Assembly (NCBI RefSeq): GCF_003129565.1
Contig: NZ_QETF01000004.1
Coordinates: 1-64,000 of the forward strand
DNA from: Salibaculum griseiflavum
Lineage (GTDB): Bacteria > Pseudomonadota > Alphaproteobacteria > Rhodobacterales > Rhodobacteraceae
Direction: 5' to 3'
DNA: 64,000 nt
Shown piece by piece: positions 44,832 to 52,758 of this stretch; the stretch's first letter is position 1; every line of letters starts with the position of its first letter. The notes under the pieces are model-generated. The model was not told the origin of the DNA. It worked only from the letters and a program-made list of their open reading frames with translations, and did not search any database. The position numbers were made by a program, and so were the translations under genes.

Positions 44832-47123
44832 ATGATGAACAAGGTGATCACGGATGGGCTGGTGCTGATGCCGCCGGCCTTCGCGGACGGTCTTGATGTC
44901 TGGTCAAGCGGGGATGGCACGCCGGGCTCGGACACCTATGCGGGGTCGGGCACTGGCGTTTTCGTGCCTGCCGACCAGGATTTCGGCGGCTGTATCGAGA
45001 TCAGCAAGGCCAATTCCGTGCAGAAGCTGCGCCACATGGGGGCCACGCTGATCCGGCCGGGCTGCTACCTGCGGGTGACCGCGCGGGTCAAGGCGGTGTC
45101 CGGGGCATTGCCCAATGTGCGGATCGCGGGGTTTCCGCTTTGGCCGGATGGGTCTGTTCTGGGCGGCGTCACCAAGGAGGGACCGGAGATCACGCTGACC
45201 GCTTACGGAGAGGTGGTCGAGATCAGCGCGATCATCGGCACCGGTCCGCGTGGCGGGGTGGACATGGTCTGGTCCAAGGCCGGATCGGCGCATATCGGGC
45301 TGGACCTGACCGGCCCCAGCGGCGGCCTTGTGCGGATCGACGATATCCGTATCGAGGACGTGACAGGGGCCTTTCTGCGCGACATGATGGGCGTGGTCGA
45401 CGTGCGCGACTACGGTGCGGTCGGTGACGGTGTGACCGATGACCGCGACGCGTTCGAAGCGGCCGATCTGGACGCCGGCGGGCGCGAGGTGCTGGTGTCG
45501 GCAGGAACCTATTTCCTGGGCGACAACGTCACTATCCAGAACCAGATCCGGTTCGAGGGCACGGTGACAATGGCCCCCGATCACCGGCTTGTGTTTCAGA
45601 AGAACTTCGACTTCGCCACCTATGCGGATGCCTTTGGCGACGAGGAGCTGGCTTTCAAGAAGGCGTTCCAGGCGCTCCTGAATTTTTCGGACCATGAATC
45701 GCTGGACCTGTGCGGGCGGAGGATCAGCCTGTCCGAGCCTGTCGATGCCTTCGCGGCCGTGGTCAACAAGCCTGCTTTCGAGGTGCGCCGCGTCATCCGC
45801 AATGGCCAGCTGCAGCCCGATCCCGGCGCGGCCTGGGATACCGAGATTGTCACATCACAGGCGAGCTACTCTGTCGCGAGTGCCCGCACGCTGACCAACG
45901 TGGTCAACGCCGCGTCGATCCCGGTCGGTGCGTTGGTGACGGGCAACGGGGTGGGCCGCGAGGTCTATGTCAAGGCGGTGGACGTGCCCGGCCAGGAGGT
46001 CACGCTGTCCTCGTCGCTCTTCGATGCGGAAGGCACCCAGGTCTTCACCTTCACCCGGTTCAAGTACCTGCTCGATTTTTCCGGCTTCGACAGGCTCTCG
46101 GCGCTGGAGCTGGAAGACATCGACTTCCACTGCAAGGGGATCGCGTCCTGTGTCATGCTCGCCCCCGATGGCCATTCCATGCGGATGCGTGACTGCCAGT
46201 TCAACAAGCCCAAGGACCGGGCCATCACCAGCCCCGGCACCGGGTGTAACGGGTTGGATATCTTTGGCTGCGTCTTCAATTCGAACGAGCAATCCCTGCC
46301 GCTGAGCGACCGCACGACGCTGTGTTTCAACATCAATCACAACGATGCGACGGTCCGGAACAACCGGGCGGCCCGGTTCAAGCACTTCGGTGTCTTGGGA
46401 GGAAACGGCAACCTGATCACCGGCAATCACTGGTACATGGGGGATAATGAAACTCAGGGTGTGCGGCAGGCCGGGATCATCCTGACTTCGCACAATTGCG
46501 TTTCGACCATCACGGCGAACTACATCGACAACAGCTTTGTGGAGTTGACCAACGAACATGACGCGCATCCCGATGCCCAGAACGAATACACGTTCGGTGG
46601 TCTGACCATGACGGGCAACATCTGTGTCTGTTCCGACGTGGCACCGTGGTTCAGCTGGATCGTGGTGAAGCCCTATGGCCAGAACCATTCGATCCAGGGA
46701 CTGAACGTGTCCGGGAACGTGTTCCGCACCTATAGCGGAAATATCGACCGGGTCGAGCATATCGACACGACCTATGCCGATCTGGACTTCAACACGATGC
46801 GCAACATCACTTTCTCGGGCAATGTTTTCAATGGGGTCAACCAACAGGTTCGCAACCCCTACAGCGACATCCACAACCAGCAGACCGAGGACAGCGTCTG
46901 GATCGTGGATACCGGAACCTTCCTGCCTTTCGGTGGCTGGACCCGAACCATCGAAAGCGTGGAGCCCGTCCAGGCGATAACCAATTCATCCGGCCAGACG
47001 GTCTTTCACCAGCCCTATATCGACCCGGTGAACGGGGCCAACACCCATGAATTCCGGGTTGTCTGGCCCGAGCCGGTCAAGGGAAAGATCCGGTTCTGTG
47101 TGCGGATGGACAACCCCGCCTGA
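44832..47123 (+). CDS. right-handed beta-helix protein, GH28/pectate-lyase-like
   Basis: A 763-residue protein. The N-terminal 190 residues are a beta-rich, carbohydrate-binding-like domain (VRIAGFPLW, IGLDLTGPSGGLVRIDDIRIED). Then VVDVRDYGAVGDGVTDDRDAFEAA marks the start of a Pectate_lyase_3 beta-helix that runs through many turns with Asn-rich ladders (NGLDIFGCVFNSN, NNRAARFKHFGVLGGNGNLITGNHWY, ISFSGNVFNG-like). No signal peptide or membrane segment is present, so a cytoplasmic start followed by type I or other non-Sec export, or a tail-spike-like role, is possible. Catalytic Asp residues are not assignable. GAAAGGGGA precedes two adjacent ATGs. Confidence 0.75.
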   Translation: MMNKVITDGLVLMPPAFADGLDVWSSGDGTPGSDTYAGSGTGVFVPADQDFGGCIEISKANSVQKLRHMGATLIRPGCYLRVTARVKAVSGALPNVRIAGFPLWPDGSVLGGVTKEGPEITLTAYGEVVEISAIIGTGPRGGVDMVWSKAGSAHIGLDLTGPSGGLVRIDDIRIEDVTGAFLRDMMGVVDVRDYGAVGDGVTDDRDAFEAADLDAGGREVLVSAGTYFLGDNVTIQNQIRFEGTVTMAPDHRLVFQKNFDFATYADAFGDEELAFKKAFQALLNFSDHESLDLCGRRISLSEPVDAFAAVVNKPAFEVRRVIRNGQLQPDPGAAWDTEIVTSQASYSVASARTLTNVVNAASIPVGALVTGNGVGREVYVKAVDVPGQEVTLSSSLFDAEGTQVFTFTRFKYLLDFSGFDRLSALELEDIDFHCKGIASCVMLAPDGHSMRMRDCQFNKPKDRAITSPGTGCNGLDIFGCVFNSNEQSLPLSDRTTLCFNINHNDATVRNNRAARFKHFGVLGGNGNLITGNHWYMGDNETQGVRQAGIILTSHNCVSTITANYIDNSFVELTNEHDAHPDAQNEYTFGGLTMTGNICVCSDVAPWFSWIVVKPYGQNHSIQGLNVSGNVFRTYSGNIDRVEHIDTTYADLDFNTMRNITFSGNVFNGVNQQVRNPYSDIHNQQTEDSVWIVDTGTFLPFGGWTRTIESVEPVQAITNSSGQTVFHQPYIDPVNGANTHEFRVVWPEPVKGKIRFCVRMDNPA

Positions 47124-47142
47124 CCGCAGCATCCCGAATGTG

Positions 47143-47172
47143 GAAAGGCCTGCCGACCGGCGGGCCTTTTTC
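47143..47172 (+). terminator. intrinsic terminator after the beta-helix gene
   Basis: AAAGGCC-T-GCC followed by GGC-G-GGCC and TTTTT: a GC-rich hairpin with one bulged position on each side and a five-base T run, 20 bases after the stop codon. Confidence 0.8.
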
Positions 47173-47192
47173 CTGTCCGGATTGCAGTCGGC

Positions 47193-47417
47193 TCAGATGT
47201 AGTAGAGGTCTTTGAAGACATAGTGCGCGATCCGGTCGCGCGAAATGCCCATCTCGGCCAGTTCGGCGTCGGATTTTTCGTGCAGCGCCTCGATCCGGCG
47301 GCGGCGCCCAGCGCGGCTGCCATGGGCCTCGGCGGCGGTCCAGAAGGCCCGCCCGACTCCGCGCAGGATGTCGCGAAGGCGCGGTGCGCCGAAGGTGGTG
47401 TCGGTGATGTCTGCCAT
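47193..47417 (-). CDS. DUF1127 small protein
   Basis: A 74-residue basic protein with the YjiS/DUF1127 core: RRRRIEALHEKSDAELAEMGISRDRIAHYVF (38-68). Such proteins in alphaproteobacteria are linked to RNA turnover, phosphate or stress responses. Single gene, convergent with the beta-helix gene, followed on its own strand by the shared terminator region. Confidence 0.88.
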   Translation of the reverse strand: MADITDTTFGAPRLRDILRGVGRAFWTAAEAHGSRAGRRRRIEALHEKSDAELAEMGISRDRIAHYVFKDLYYI

Positions 47418-47564
47418 TGGAAACCTCGTCCCGGGTTGTGCGTGGTTTCCTCCCTTGCCGCGAAGTTAGGGAAGCGCCGGGCGGAGCGCTACGTCCAATC
47501 GCGCATTCGCGCTATGCGCCTGCTGCAAAGCACGGTCCGTGAGACGCAACAGGCGTAATCTGTC

Positions 47565-48626
47565 CTAGCGCAGCCGCTGCTCGGTCTCGCCGTCGAAGAA
47601 CATGGCGTCGGCGGTGTCGAAGTCGATCACCACGCTCGTGCCCTCGGTCATCGCGGTGTTGTCGCGGCTTTCTACGATGATCCTCTCGCCGCCCGGCGGG
47701 ATCAGGTAGTCGTAGGATACGCCGCCAAGCCGTTCCCGGATGTCCAGCTTGATGTCGCTGTCACCCGGCGCGATTGTCAGGTGCTGTGGACGCAGGCCCA
47801 GGTAGACCGGTTTGCCCTCGGCGGGCAGGCCTACGGGGGCATCGACAAGCCGGTTGCCAAGCGACGGCACCCGCAGCTTGCCGCCTTCGACCGTGCCTTC
47901 GATGAAGTTCATCGAGGGCGATCCGATGAACCCGGCGACGAACTTGTTGTCGGGGTCCTCATACAGGTCCATCGGGCTGCCGACCTGTTCGACCCGGCCC
48001 GCGCGCAGCACCACGATCTTGTCGGCGAGGGTCATCGCCTCGACCTGGTCGTGGGTGACATAGATCATCGTTGCGCCGATTTCCTTGTGCAGCCGGGCAA
48101 TTTCCACGCGCATGTCAACGCGCAATTCGGCGTCGAGATTGGACAGCGGTTCATCGAAAAGGAACACCTCGGGGCCGCGGACGATGGCGCGGCCGATGGC
48201 GACGCGCTGGCGCTGGCCGCCGGACAGGGCCTTGGGCTTGCGTTTGAGGTAATCGTCCAGCTTCAGGATGCGGCTGGCCTCGGCCACCTTCTCATTGATC
48301 TCGGTCTTGGGGTGGCCGTTCATCTTGAGCCCGAACCCCATGTTTTCCTCGACCGTCATATGCGGGTAGAGCGCGTAGGTCTGGAACACCATGGCCACAC
48401 CGCGATCCGCCGGATCGACCCGCGTGACGTCGCGCGGGCCGATGTGGATCTGGCCCTCGGTGGTTTCTTCCAGCCCCGCGATCATGCGCAGCAAGGTGGA
48501 TTTGCCACAGCCCGAGGGGCCGACGAAGACGCAGAACTCCCCATCGGCGATGTCCAGGTCGATGTCATGGATCACTTGCGTGGCGCCGTATCTCTTGACG
48601 GCCTTGGTCAGCGTAACACCGGTCAT
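47565..48626 (-). CDS. carbohydrate ABC transporter ATP-binding protein (UgpC/MsmK/MalK type)
   Basis: A 353-residue ATPase with the MalK plan. Walker A GPSGCGKST (37-45), Q-loop VFQTYALYPHMTVEENMGFGLK, signature LSGGQRQRVAIGRAI, Walker B EVFLFDEPLSNLD, and switch His VTHDQVEAMTLAD. A C-terminal regulatory TOBE/OB region (about 240-353) is present. It energises the two permeases encoded at 50966 and 51910. It is placed with the IclR regulator on the opposite strand from the operon, so ATPase and permease levels can be set separately. Confidence 0.94.
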   Translation of the reverse strand: MTGVTLTKAVKRYGATQVIHDIDLDIADGEFCVFVGPSGCGKSTLLRMIAGLEETTEGQIHIGPRDVTRVDPADRGVAMVFQTYALYPHMTVEENMGFGLKMNGHPKTEINEKVAEASRILKLDDYLKRKPKALSGGQRQRVAIGRAIVRGPEVFLFDEPLSNLDAELRVDMRVEIARLHKEIGATMIYVTHDQVEAMTLADKIVVLRAGRVEQVGSPMDLYEDPDNKFVAGFIGSPSMNFIEGTVEGGKLRVPSLGNRLVDAPVGLPAEGKPVYLGLRPQHLTIAPGDSDIKLDIRERLGGVSYDYLIPPGGERIIVESRDNTAMTEGTSVVIDFDTADAMFFDGETEQRLR

Positions 48627-48647
48627 CGGTTTCTCCTCCAGATGCGA

Positions 48648-49439
48648 TCAGCCGGGGAACTGCCAGCTTTCGGCAGCTTCGGCGATTTTCGTGGCAGTTT
48701 CGGTCAGGGCCGGGCGGAGCTTTTCAAGCCCGTCCAGCGTGTTGCGTTGGGTCGAGGTGGTGATCGACAATGCGCCCATCACCCGGCCCGTGGCCGACAG
48801 GATCGGCGCGGCGATGCAGATGATGCCCTGCTCGTGTTCCTCACGGTCGAAGGACACGCCCTCGGCGCGGATCGCGTCCAGTTCCCGTTCCAGCGCTTCG
48901 GCGTCGGTCAGGGTGCGCGGGGTGTGGGCGAAAAAGGCCTGCATGTTGATCGCCTTGGCGCGGTCGTCTTCGGGCAGGAAGGCCATCATCGCCTTGCCGA
49001 CCCCGGTGCAATAGCCCGGGCCGATCTTGCCCGCCTCTGAAAACATGTCGATGGGTTTGCGGGCATTGCGCTTGTCCACGTAGAGCACTTGCCCCTGGTC
49101 CATCTGCGCGAGGTGGATCGTCTCGCCTACCTGTTCGGACAGCGCATCCAGAAAGGGCCGGGCAATGGGGGCGAGCGAGCTTTGTTGCCAGGCCGCGTGG
49201 GCCAAACGCACCAGCCGCAGCCCCGGCGCATAGGTCTGGCGCGCCTCGTCATAGGTCAGCATGCCCTGATTGGTCAGGGTTTGCAGCAGCCTGTAGAGCG
49301 TCGCCTTGGGGTGGTCGGATTCGGCCAGAAGTTCCGCGAATCGCACCGGACGCCCCCTCGCCGCGACAAGGTCCATCACGTCCAGCGCCTTGCCGACCGT
49401 GCCATCCGCATGTCCGCCATTCGTGGTCTGCCGGTTCAT
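48648..49439 (-). CDS. IclR-family transcriptional regulator of the galactoside operon
   Basis: A 263-residue regulator. A winged helix-turn-helix spans about 12-72 (GKALDVMDLVAARGRPVRFAELLAESDHPKATLYRLLQTLTNQGML) and the IclR effector domain about 85-260 (GETIHLAQMDQGQVLYVDKRNA, GPGYCTGVGKAMMAFLP, DREEHEQGIICIAAPI). It is divergent from the binding-protein gene, and two similar operator-like sites lie between them. Repression relieved by a sugar or sugar acid is expected but not shown. Confidence 0.93.
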   Translation of the reverse strand: MNRQTTNGGHADGTVGKALDVMDLVAARGRPVRFAELLAESDHPKATLYRLLQTLTNQGMLTYDEARQTYAPGLRLVRLAHAAWQQSSLAPIARPFLDALSEQVGETIHLAQMDQGQVLYVDKRNARKPIDMFSEAGKIGPGYCTGVGKAMMAFLPEDDRAKAINMQAFFAHTPRTLTDAEALERELDAIRAEGVSFDREEHEQGIICIAAPILSATGRVMGALSITTSTQRNTLDGLEKLRPALTETATKIAEAAESWQFPG

Positions 49440-49460
49440 CCGCGTTATGTCCTCCCTTGT

Positions 49461-49478
49461 CCGGACGGTGCCGTCCGG
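49461..49478. promoter_or_regulatory. 8-bp palindrome in the iclR/operon divergent region
   Basis: CCGGACGG-TG-CCGTCCGG, a perfect inverted pair 22 bases upstream of the IclR start codon. It could act in autoregulation of iclR or as an mRNA 5' hairpin. Confidence 0.4.
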
Positions 49479-49481
49479 GTG

Positions 49482-49511
49482 TTGACTTTGCTAACCCGAA
49501 TCCCGCATAGT
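49482..49511 (+). promoter_or_regulatory. promoter of the galactoside operon
   Basis: TTGACT (49482-49487) and CATAGT (49506-49511) with an 18-base spacer; transcription would start near 49518, inside the first operator-like site and about 60 bases before the binding-protein gene. Confidence 0.6.
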
Positions 49512-49545
49512 TTCAATAGTTGGAATAAGGTTTCATTATTTGGAA
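49511..49545 (+). promoter_or_regulatory. tandem IclR-type operators
   Basis: Two imperfect palindromes of the form TTTCA-5-TGGAA: TTTCAATAGTTGGAA at 49511-49525 and TTTCATTATTTGGAA at 49531-49545. Start-to-start spacing is 20 bases, about two helical turns, so two dimers could bind side by side on one face. Their position from the -10 box to about +28 fits repression. The sites resemble TTCCA-type IclR boxes. Confidence 0.6.
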
Positions 49546-49576
49546 CAATCCGACGCTGCATTATGGGAGGACACCA

Positions 49577-50845
49577 ATGCTCAAGAAACTCACTTCGGCA
49601 GCCGTCGCGCTGACGATGACCACTGGCCTTTCCGGCCCTGCCTTCGCCGAGGCGCACTCGGAGCTCGAGGGCACCCTGCGGATCATTTCCGATATGTCGA
49701 ATCCGGCGCCGCGCGCCGTGATGGAGGGAATGGCCGCCGAGTTCGACGCCATGCACCCGAACCTGACGGTCGAACTGGACATCGTCGATCGCGAAGCCTG
49801 GAAAAGCCAGATCCGCAACGCCCTGTCGGCCAATCCGCCGGACGTGGTGAACTGGTATGCCGCCAACCGGATGGAGCCATACGTCGACTCCGGCCTGTTC
49901 ATGGACATCACCGATTGGTGGGACGCCGGCGACTATGAGGGGCTCGAGTCCGTCAAGGGCGCGATGACCATGGATGGCAAGCAGTGGGGCATCCCCTATA
50001 CCTACTACCAGTGGGGCGTCTATTACCGCGAAGACATCTTCAACGAGCTGGGGCTGGAAGAGCCCGAGACCTTCGAGCAGGAAATCGCCAACTGTCAGGC
50101 GATCCTTGATTCGGGGCGCAAGTGCTACACGATCGGCACCAAGTTCCTTTGGACCGCCGGTGGCTGGTTCGACTACCTGAACATGCGCACCAACGGGTTT
50201 GACCACCACATGGCCCTGGCCCGCGGCGAGCTGTCCTGGACCGAGGATGAGGGCGTTCGTCAGACCTTCGAGAACTGGCGCACCCTGATCGACATGGGCG
50301 CCTTCATCGACGACCATCAGACCTACAGCTGGCAGGAGGCGCTGCCCTTCATGGTCAACGGCGAAGCCGCCGCCTACCTGATGGGCAACTTCGTGGTGCC
50401 GCAGCTGCGCGATGCCGGTCTGGGCGATGACCAGATCGACTTCTACCAGTTCCCGGCCATCAACCCCGATGTCGCCATGGGCGAGGATGCCCCGACCGAC
50501 ACGTTCCACGTGGCCTCGGGCGCGCAGAATGTCGAGGCGGCGCGCGAATTCCTGAAATACGTGACCTCCGCCGAGGTGCAGACCGAGATCAACGGCCCCG
50601 ATGGCCTTGGTCAGCTTCCGGTCAACGCCAACGCGTCGGTCGCGGATGACGAGTTCATCCAGCAGGGCTTCACCATGCTGTCGGAAAACGCCACCGGCGG
50701 GATCGCGCAGTTCTTCGACCGTGATTTCCCGGCCGAGATGGCCTCGATCGGCATGGAAGGTCTGCAGGAGTTCATGGTGTTCCCGGACAACCTGGACGAC
50801 ATCCTGGCCCGCCTCGAAAGCGCACGCGAGCGCATCTACGAGTAA
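49577..50845 (+). CDS. sugar-binding protein of ABC transporter
   Basis: A 422-residue extracytoplasmic solute-binding protein (family 1). A Sec signal peptide ends at PAFAEA (about 25). The mature protein has the two-lobed pattern with aromatic residues likely to stack on sugar (NWYAANRMEPYVDSG, WGIPYTYYQWGVYYREDIF, WTAGGWFDYLNM). It is the first gene of the operon. GGGAGG precedes the ATG. Neighbouring alpha- and beta-galactosidases suggest a galactose-containing oligosaccharide as ligand. Confidence 0.93.
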   Translation: MLKKLTSAAVALTMTTGLSGPAFAEAHSELEGTLRIISDMSNPAPRAVMEGMAAEFDAMHPNLTVELDIVDREAWKSQIRNALSANPPDVVNWYAANRMEPYVDSGLFMDITDWWDAGDYEGLESVKGAMTMDGKQWGIPYTYYQWGVYYREDIFNELGLEEPETFEQEIANCQAILDSGRKCYTIGTKFLWTAGGWFDYLNMRTNGFDHHMALARGELSWTEDEGVRQTFENWRTLIDMGAFIDDHQTYSWQEALPFMVNGEAAAYLMGNFVVPQLRDAGLGDDQIDFYQFPAINPDVAMGEDAPTDTFHVASGAQNVEAAREFLKYVTSAEVQTEINGPDGLGQLPVNANASVADDEFIQQGFTMLSENATGGIAQFFDRDFPAEMASIGMEGLQEFMVFPDNLDDILARLESARERIYE

Positions 50846-50858
50846 ATCCGTTACGGCC

Positions 50859-50879
50859 GGGGCCCCAATGCGGGGCCCC
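50859..50879 (+). promoter_or_regulatory. intercistronic hairpin after binding-protein gene
   Basis: GGGGCCCC (50859-50866) and a second GGGGCCCC (50872-50879) form an 8-bp GC stem with a 5-base loop, 14 bases after the stop. Without a T run it is more likely a stabiliser or partial terminator that keeps binding protein more abundant than the permeases, as in mal and other transport operons. Confidence 0.6.
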
Positions 50880-50965
50880 GCGCCACTCGCAGGCCATCCG
50901 CAAGCCCGGTCCGGGCTTTCGCATGCATTGCGCGCGGCCCAGGCGCCGTGCCCGGAGGACACGCC

Positions 50966-51895
50966 ATGACAATCGCCACCGACCCGGAAACCCAAGGCTG
51001 GTTCCAGCGCAACCGGATGATCATCACGCCGTTGATGTTCCTTCTGCCGGGCGTGCTGTTTTTCGCGATCTACGTGATTATCCCGATTTTCCAGAGCTTC
51101 TACATCTCGACCTATGAATGGAACGGGCTGGGGGATCTGTCCGAGCAGGGCGAATTCGTCGGGCTGGACAATTATCGAGAACTGATGACCGACCGCGCCT
51201 TCGAGGTGTCGCTGTGGAACAATGTCAAATGGCTGGCGCTCTACCTTCTGGCCATTCCCGGTGGCCTGTTCATTGCGCTGTTCCTCAACCAGACCATCGT
51301 GGGCATCCGCCTTTACAAGTCGCTGTTCTTCTTTCCCTTCGTCATCAGCCAGGTCGTCGTGGGTCTGGTGTTTTCCTGGTTCTACCTGCCGCGCGAAGGC
51401 CTGTTGAACGGCTTCCTCGGGCTCTTCGGGGCGGGGCCGGTCAACGTCCTGGGTGACCCGACGCTGGCGACCTATGGCATCATCGCCGCCGGCCTTTGGC
51501 CACAAACGGCCTATTGCATGATCCTCTACCTGACGGGTCTGAACGCGGTCGACCCCGAACAGATCGAGGCCGCCCGGCTGGACGGCGCGCGGGGGCGGCG
51601 CATGCTGTGGCACGTGATCCTGCCGCAGCTGCGTCCCGCCACATTCATCGCCTTCGTGGTCACGATCATCGGCGCGCTGCGCTCCTTCGACCTGATCTCG
51701 ATCATGACGAATGGTGGGCCGTTCGGCTCTACCCGTGTGCTGTCCTTCTACATGTTCGAGAAAGCCCTGTCGGAATACGGGTTCCGCATGGGCTATGGCT
51801 CGGCCATCGCGGTGATCCTGTTCCTGATCATGCTGGTCTTCATCGGCTATTTCCTGTGGTCCATGTGGCGCGACGAACGCGACGCGCGGCGCTGA
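50966..51895 (+). CDS. sugar ABC transporter permease (MalF/LacF type)
   Basis: A 309-residue inner-membrane protein with six helices (first at about 26-47, LMFLLPGVLFFAIYVIIPIF). The ATPase-contact EAA loop reads EQIEAARLDGARGRRMLWHVILPQLRP (about 199-225). CCGGAGG precedes the ATG at 50966. The start six codons upstream has no site. Confidence 0.92.
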   Translation: MTIATDPETQGWFQRNRMIITPLMFLLPGVLFFAIYVIIPIFQSFYISTYEWNGLGDLSEQGEFVGLDNYRELMTDRAFEVSLWNNVKWLALYLLAIPGGLFIALFLNQTIVGIRLYKSLFFFPFVISQVVVGLVFSWFYLPREGLLNGFLGLFGAGPVNVLGDPTLATYGIIAAGLWPQTAYCMILYLTGLNAVDPEQIEAARLDGARGRRMLWHVILPQLRPATFIAFVVTIIGALRSFDLISIMTNGGPFGSTRVLSFYMFEKALSEYGFRMGYGSAIAVILFLIMLVFIGYFLWSMWRDERDARR

Positions 51896-51909
51896 GAGGA
51901 GTGTAAGAG

Positions 51910-52758
51910 ATGTTCCCGACACCCATCGAAAAGCGGTCGCGCGCGGCGCAGATCACCTATCAATCGCTGGTTCCCCTGGCACTGGTCATGTGGCTCATGC
52001 CGCTGATCGCGGTGGCTCTGTTCTCGATCCGGCCCGGCGTCGATTTCTCGAACGGCAACTACTGGGGCCTGCCCTCGTCCTTCGAGCTGTTCACCAATTA
52101 TGGCAAGGTCTTCTTCGAGAGCGATATGCCCCGCTACTTGTGGAACTCGGTCCTGATCACCGTGCCGACGGTGATCGGCGCCGTGGCGCTGTCCTGCATG
52201 ACCGGGTTCGCGCTGGGCATCTATCGGTTCCGGGGCAATCTTCTGATCTTTTTCATGTTCATCGCGGGCAACTTCGTGCCCTTCCAGATTCTCATGGTGC
52301 CAGTGCGCGACCTGACGGTGGACGCGGGCCTCTACGACACCAAGCTGGGCCTGATCTTGTTCCACATCGCGTTCCAGACGGGGTTCTGCACGCTGTTCAT
52401 GCGCAACTTCATCCGCGCGCTGCCCTATGAACTGATCGAGGCCGCGCGGGTCGAAGGCGTCAAGGAATGGCGCATCTTCTGGTTCATCGTCCTGCCCCTG
52501 ATGAAGCCCGCCATCGCGGCGCTGTCGGTGCTGATCTTCACCTTCATCTGGAACGATTACTTCTGGGCTGTGGTGCTGACCCAGGGTCCGGACGCCCAAC
52601 CTGTCACTGCCGGGATCACCAGCTTCAACAGCCAGTTCGTGGCGCAATACCACCTGATGAGCGCGGGCAGCATCGTTGCCGCCCTGCCGCCGGTGGCGAT
52701 GTTCTTCCTGATGCAGCGCCACTTCATCGCAGGTCTCACACTCGGAGCCGTTAAATGA
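51910..52758 (+). CDS. sugar ABC transporter permease (MalG/LacG type)
   Basis: A 282-residue inner-membrane protein with six helices; the EAA loop is ELIEAARVEGVKEWRIFWFIVLPLMKP (about 176-202). It forms the translocation pore with the preceding permease. GAGGAG precedes the ATG. The last four bases overlap the GH4 gene (ATGA), coupling uptake to hydrolysis. Confidence 0.92.
   Translation: MFPTPIEKRSRAAQITYQSLVPLALVMWLMPLIAVALFSIRPGVDFSNGNYWGLPSSFELFTNYGKVFFESDMPRYLWNSVLITVPTVIGAVALSCMTGFALGIYRFRGNLLIFFMFIAGNFVPFQILMVPVRDLTVDAGLYDTKLGLILFHIAFQTGFCTLFMRNFIRALPYELIEAARVEGVKEWRIFWFIVLPLMKPAIAALSVLIFTFIWNDYFWAVVLTQGPDAQPVTAGITSFNSQFVAQYHLMSAGSIVAALPPVAMFFLMQRHFIAGLTLGAVK

Noticed and set aside
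49445-51922. 825-codon minus-strand frame across the binding protein and permease
   Set aside because: Shadow of two well-defined genes and crosses the promoter-operator region.
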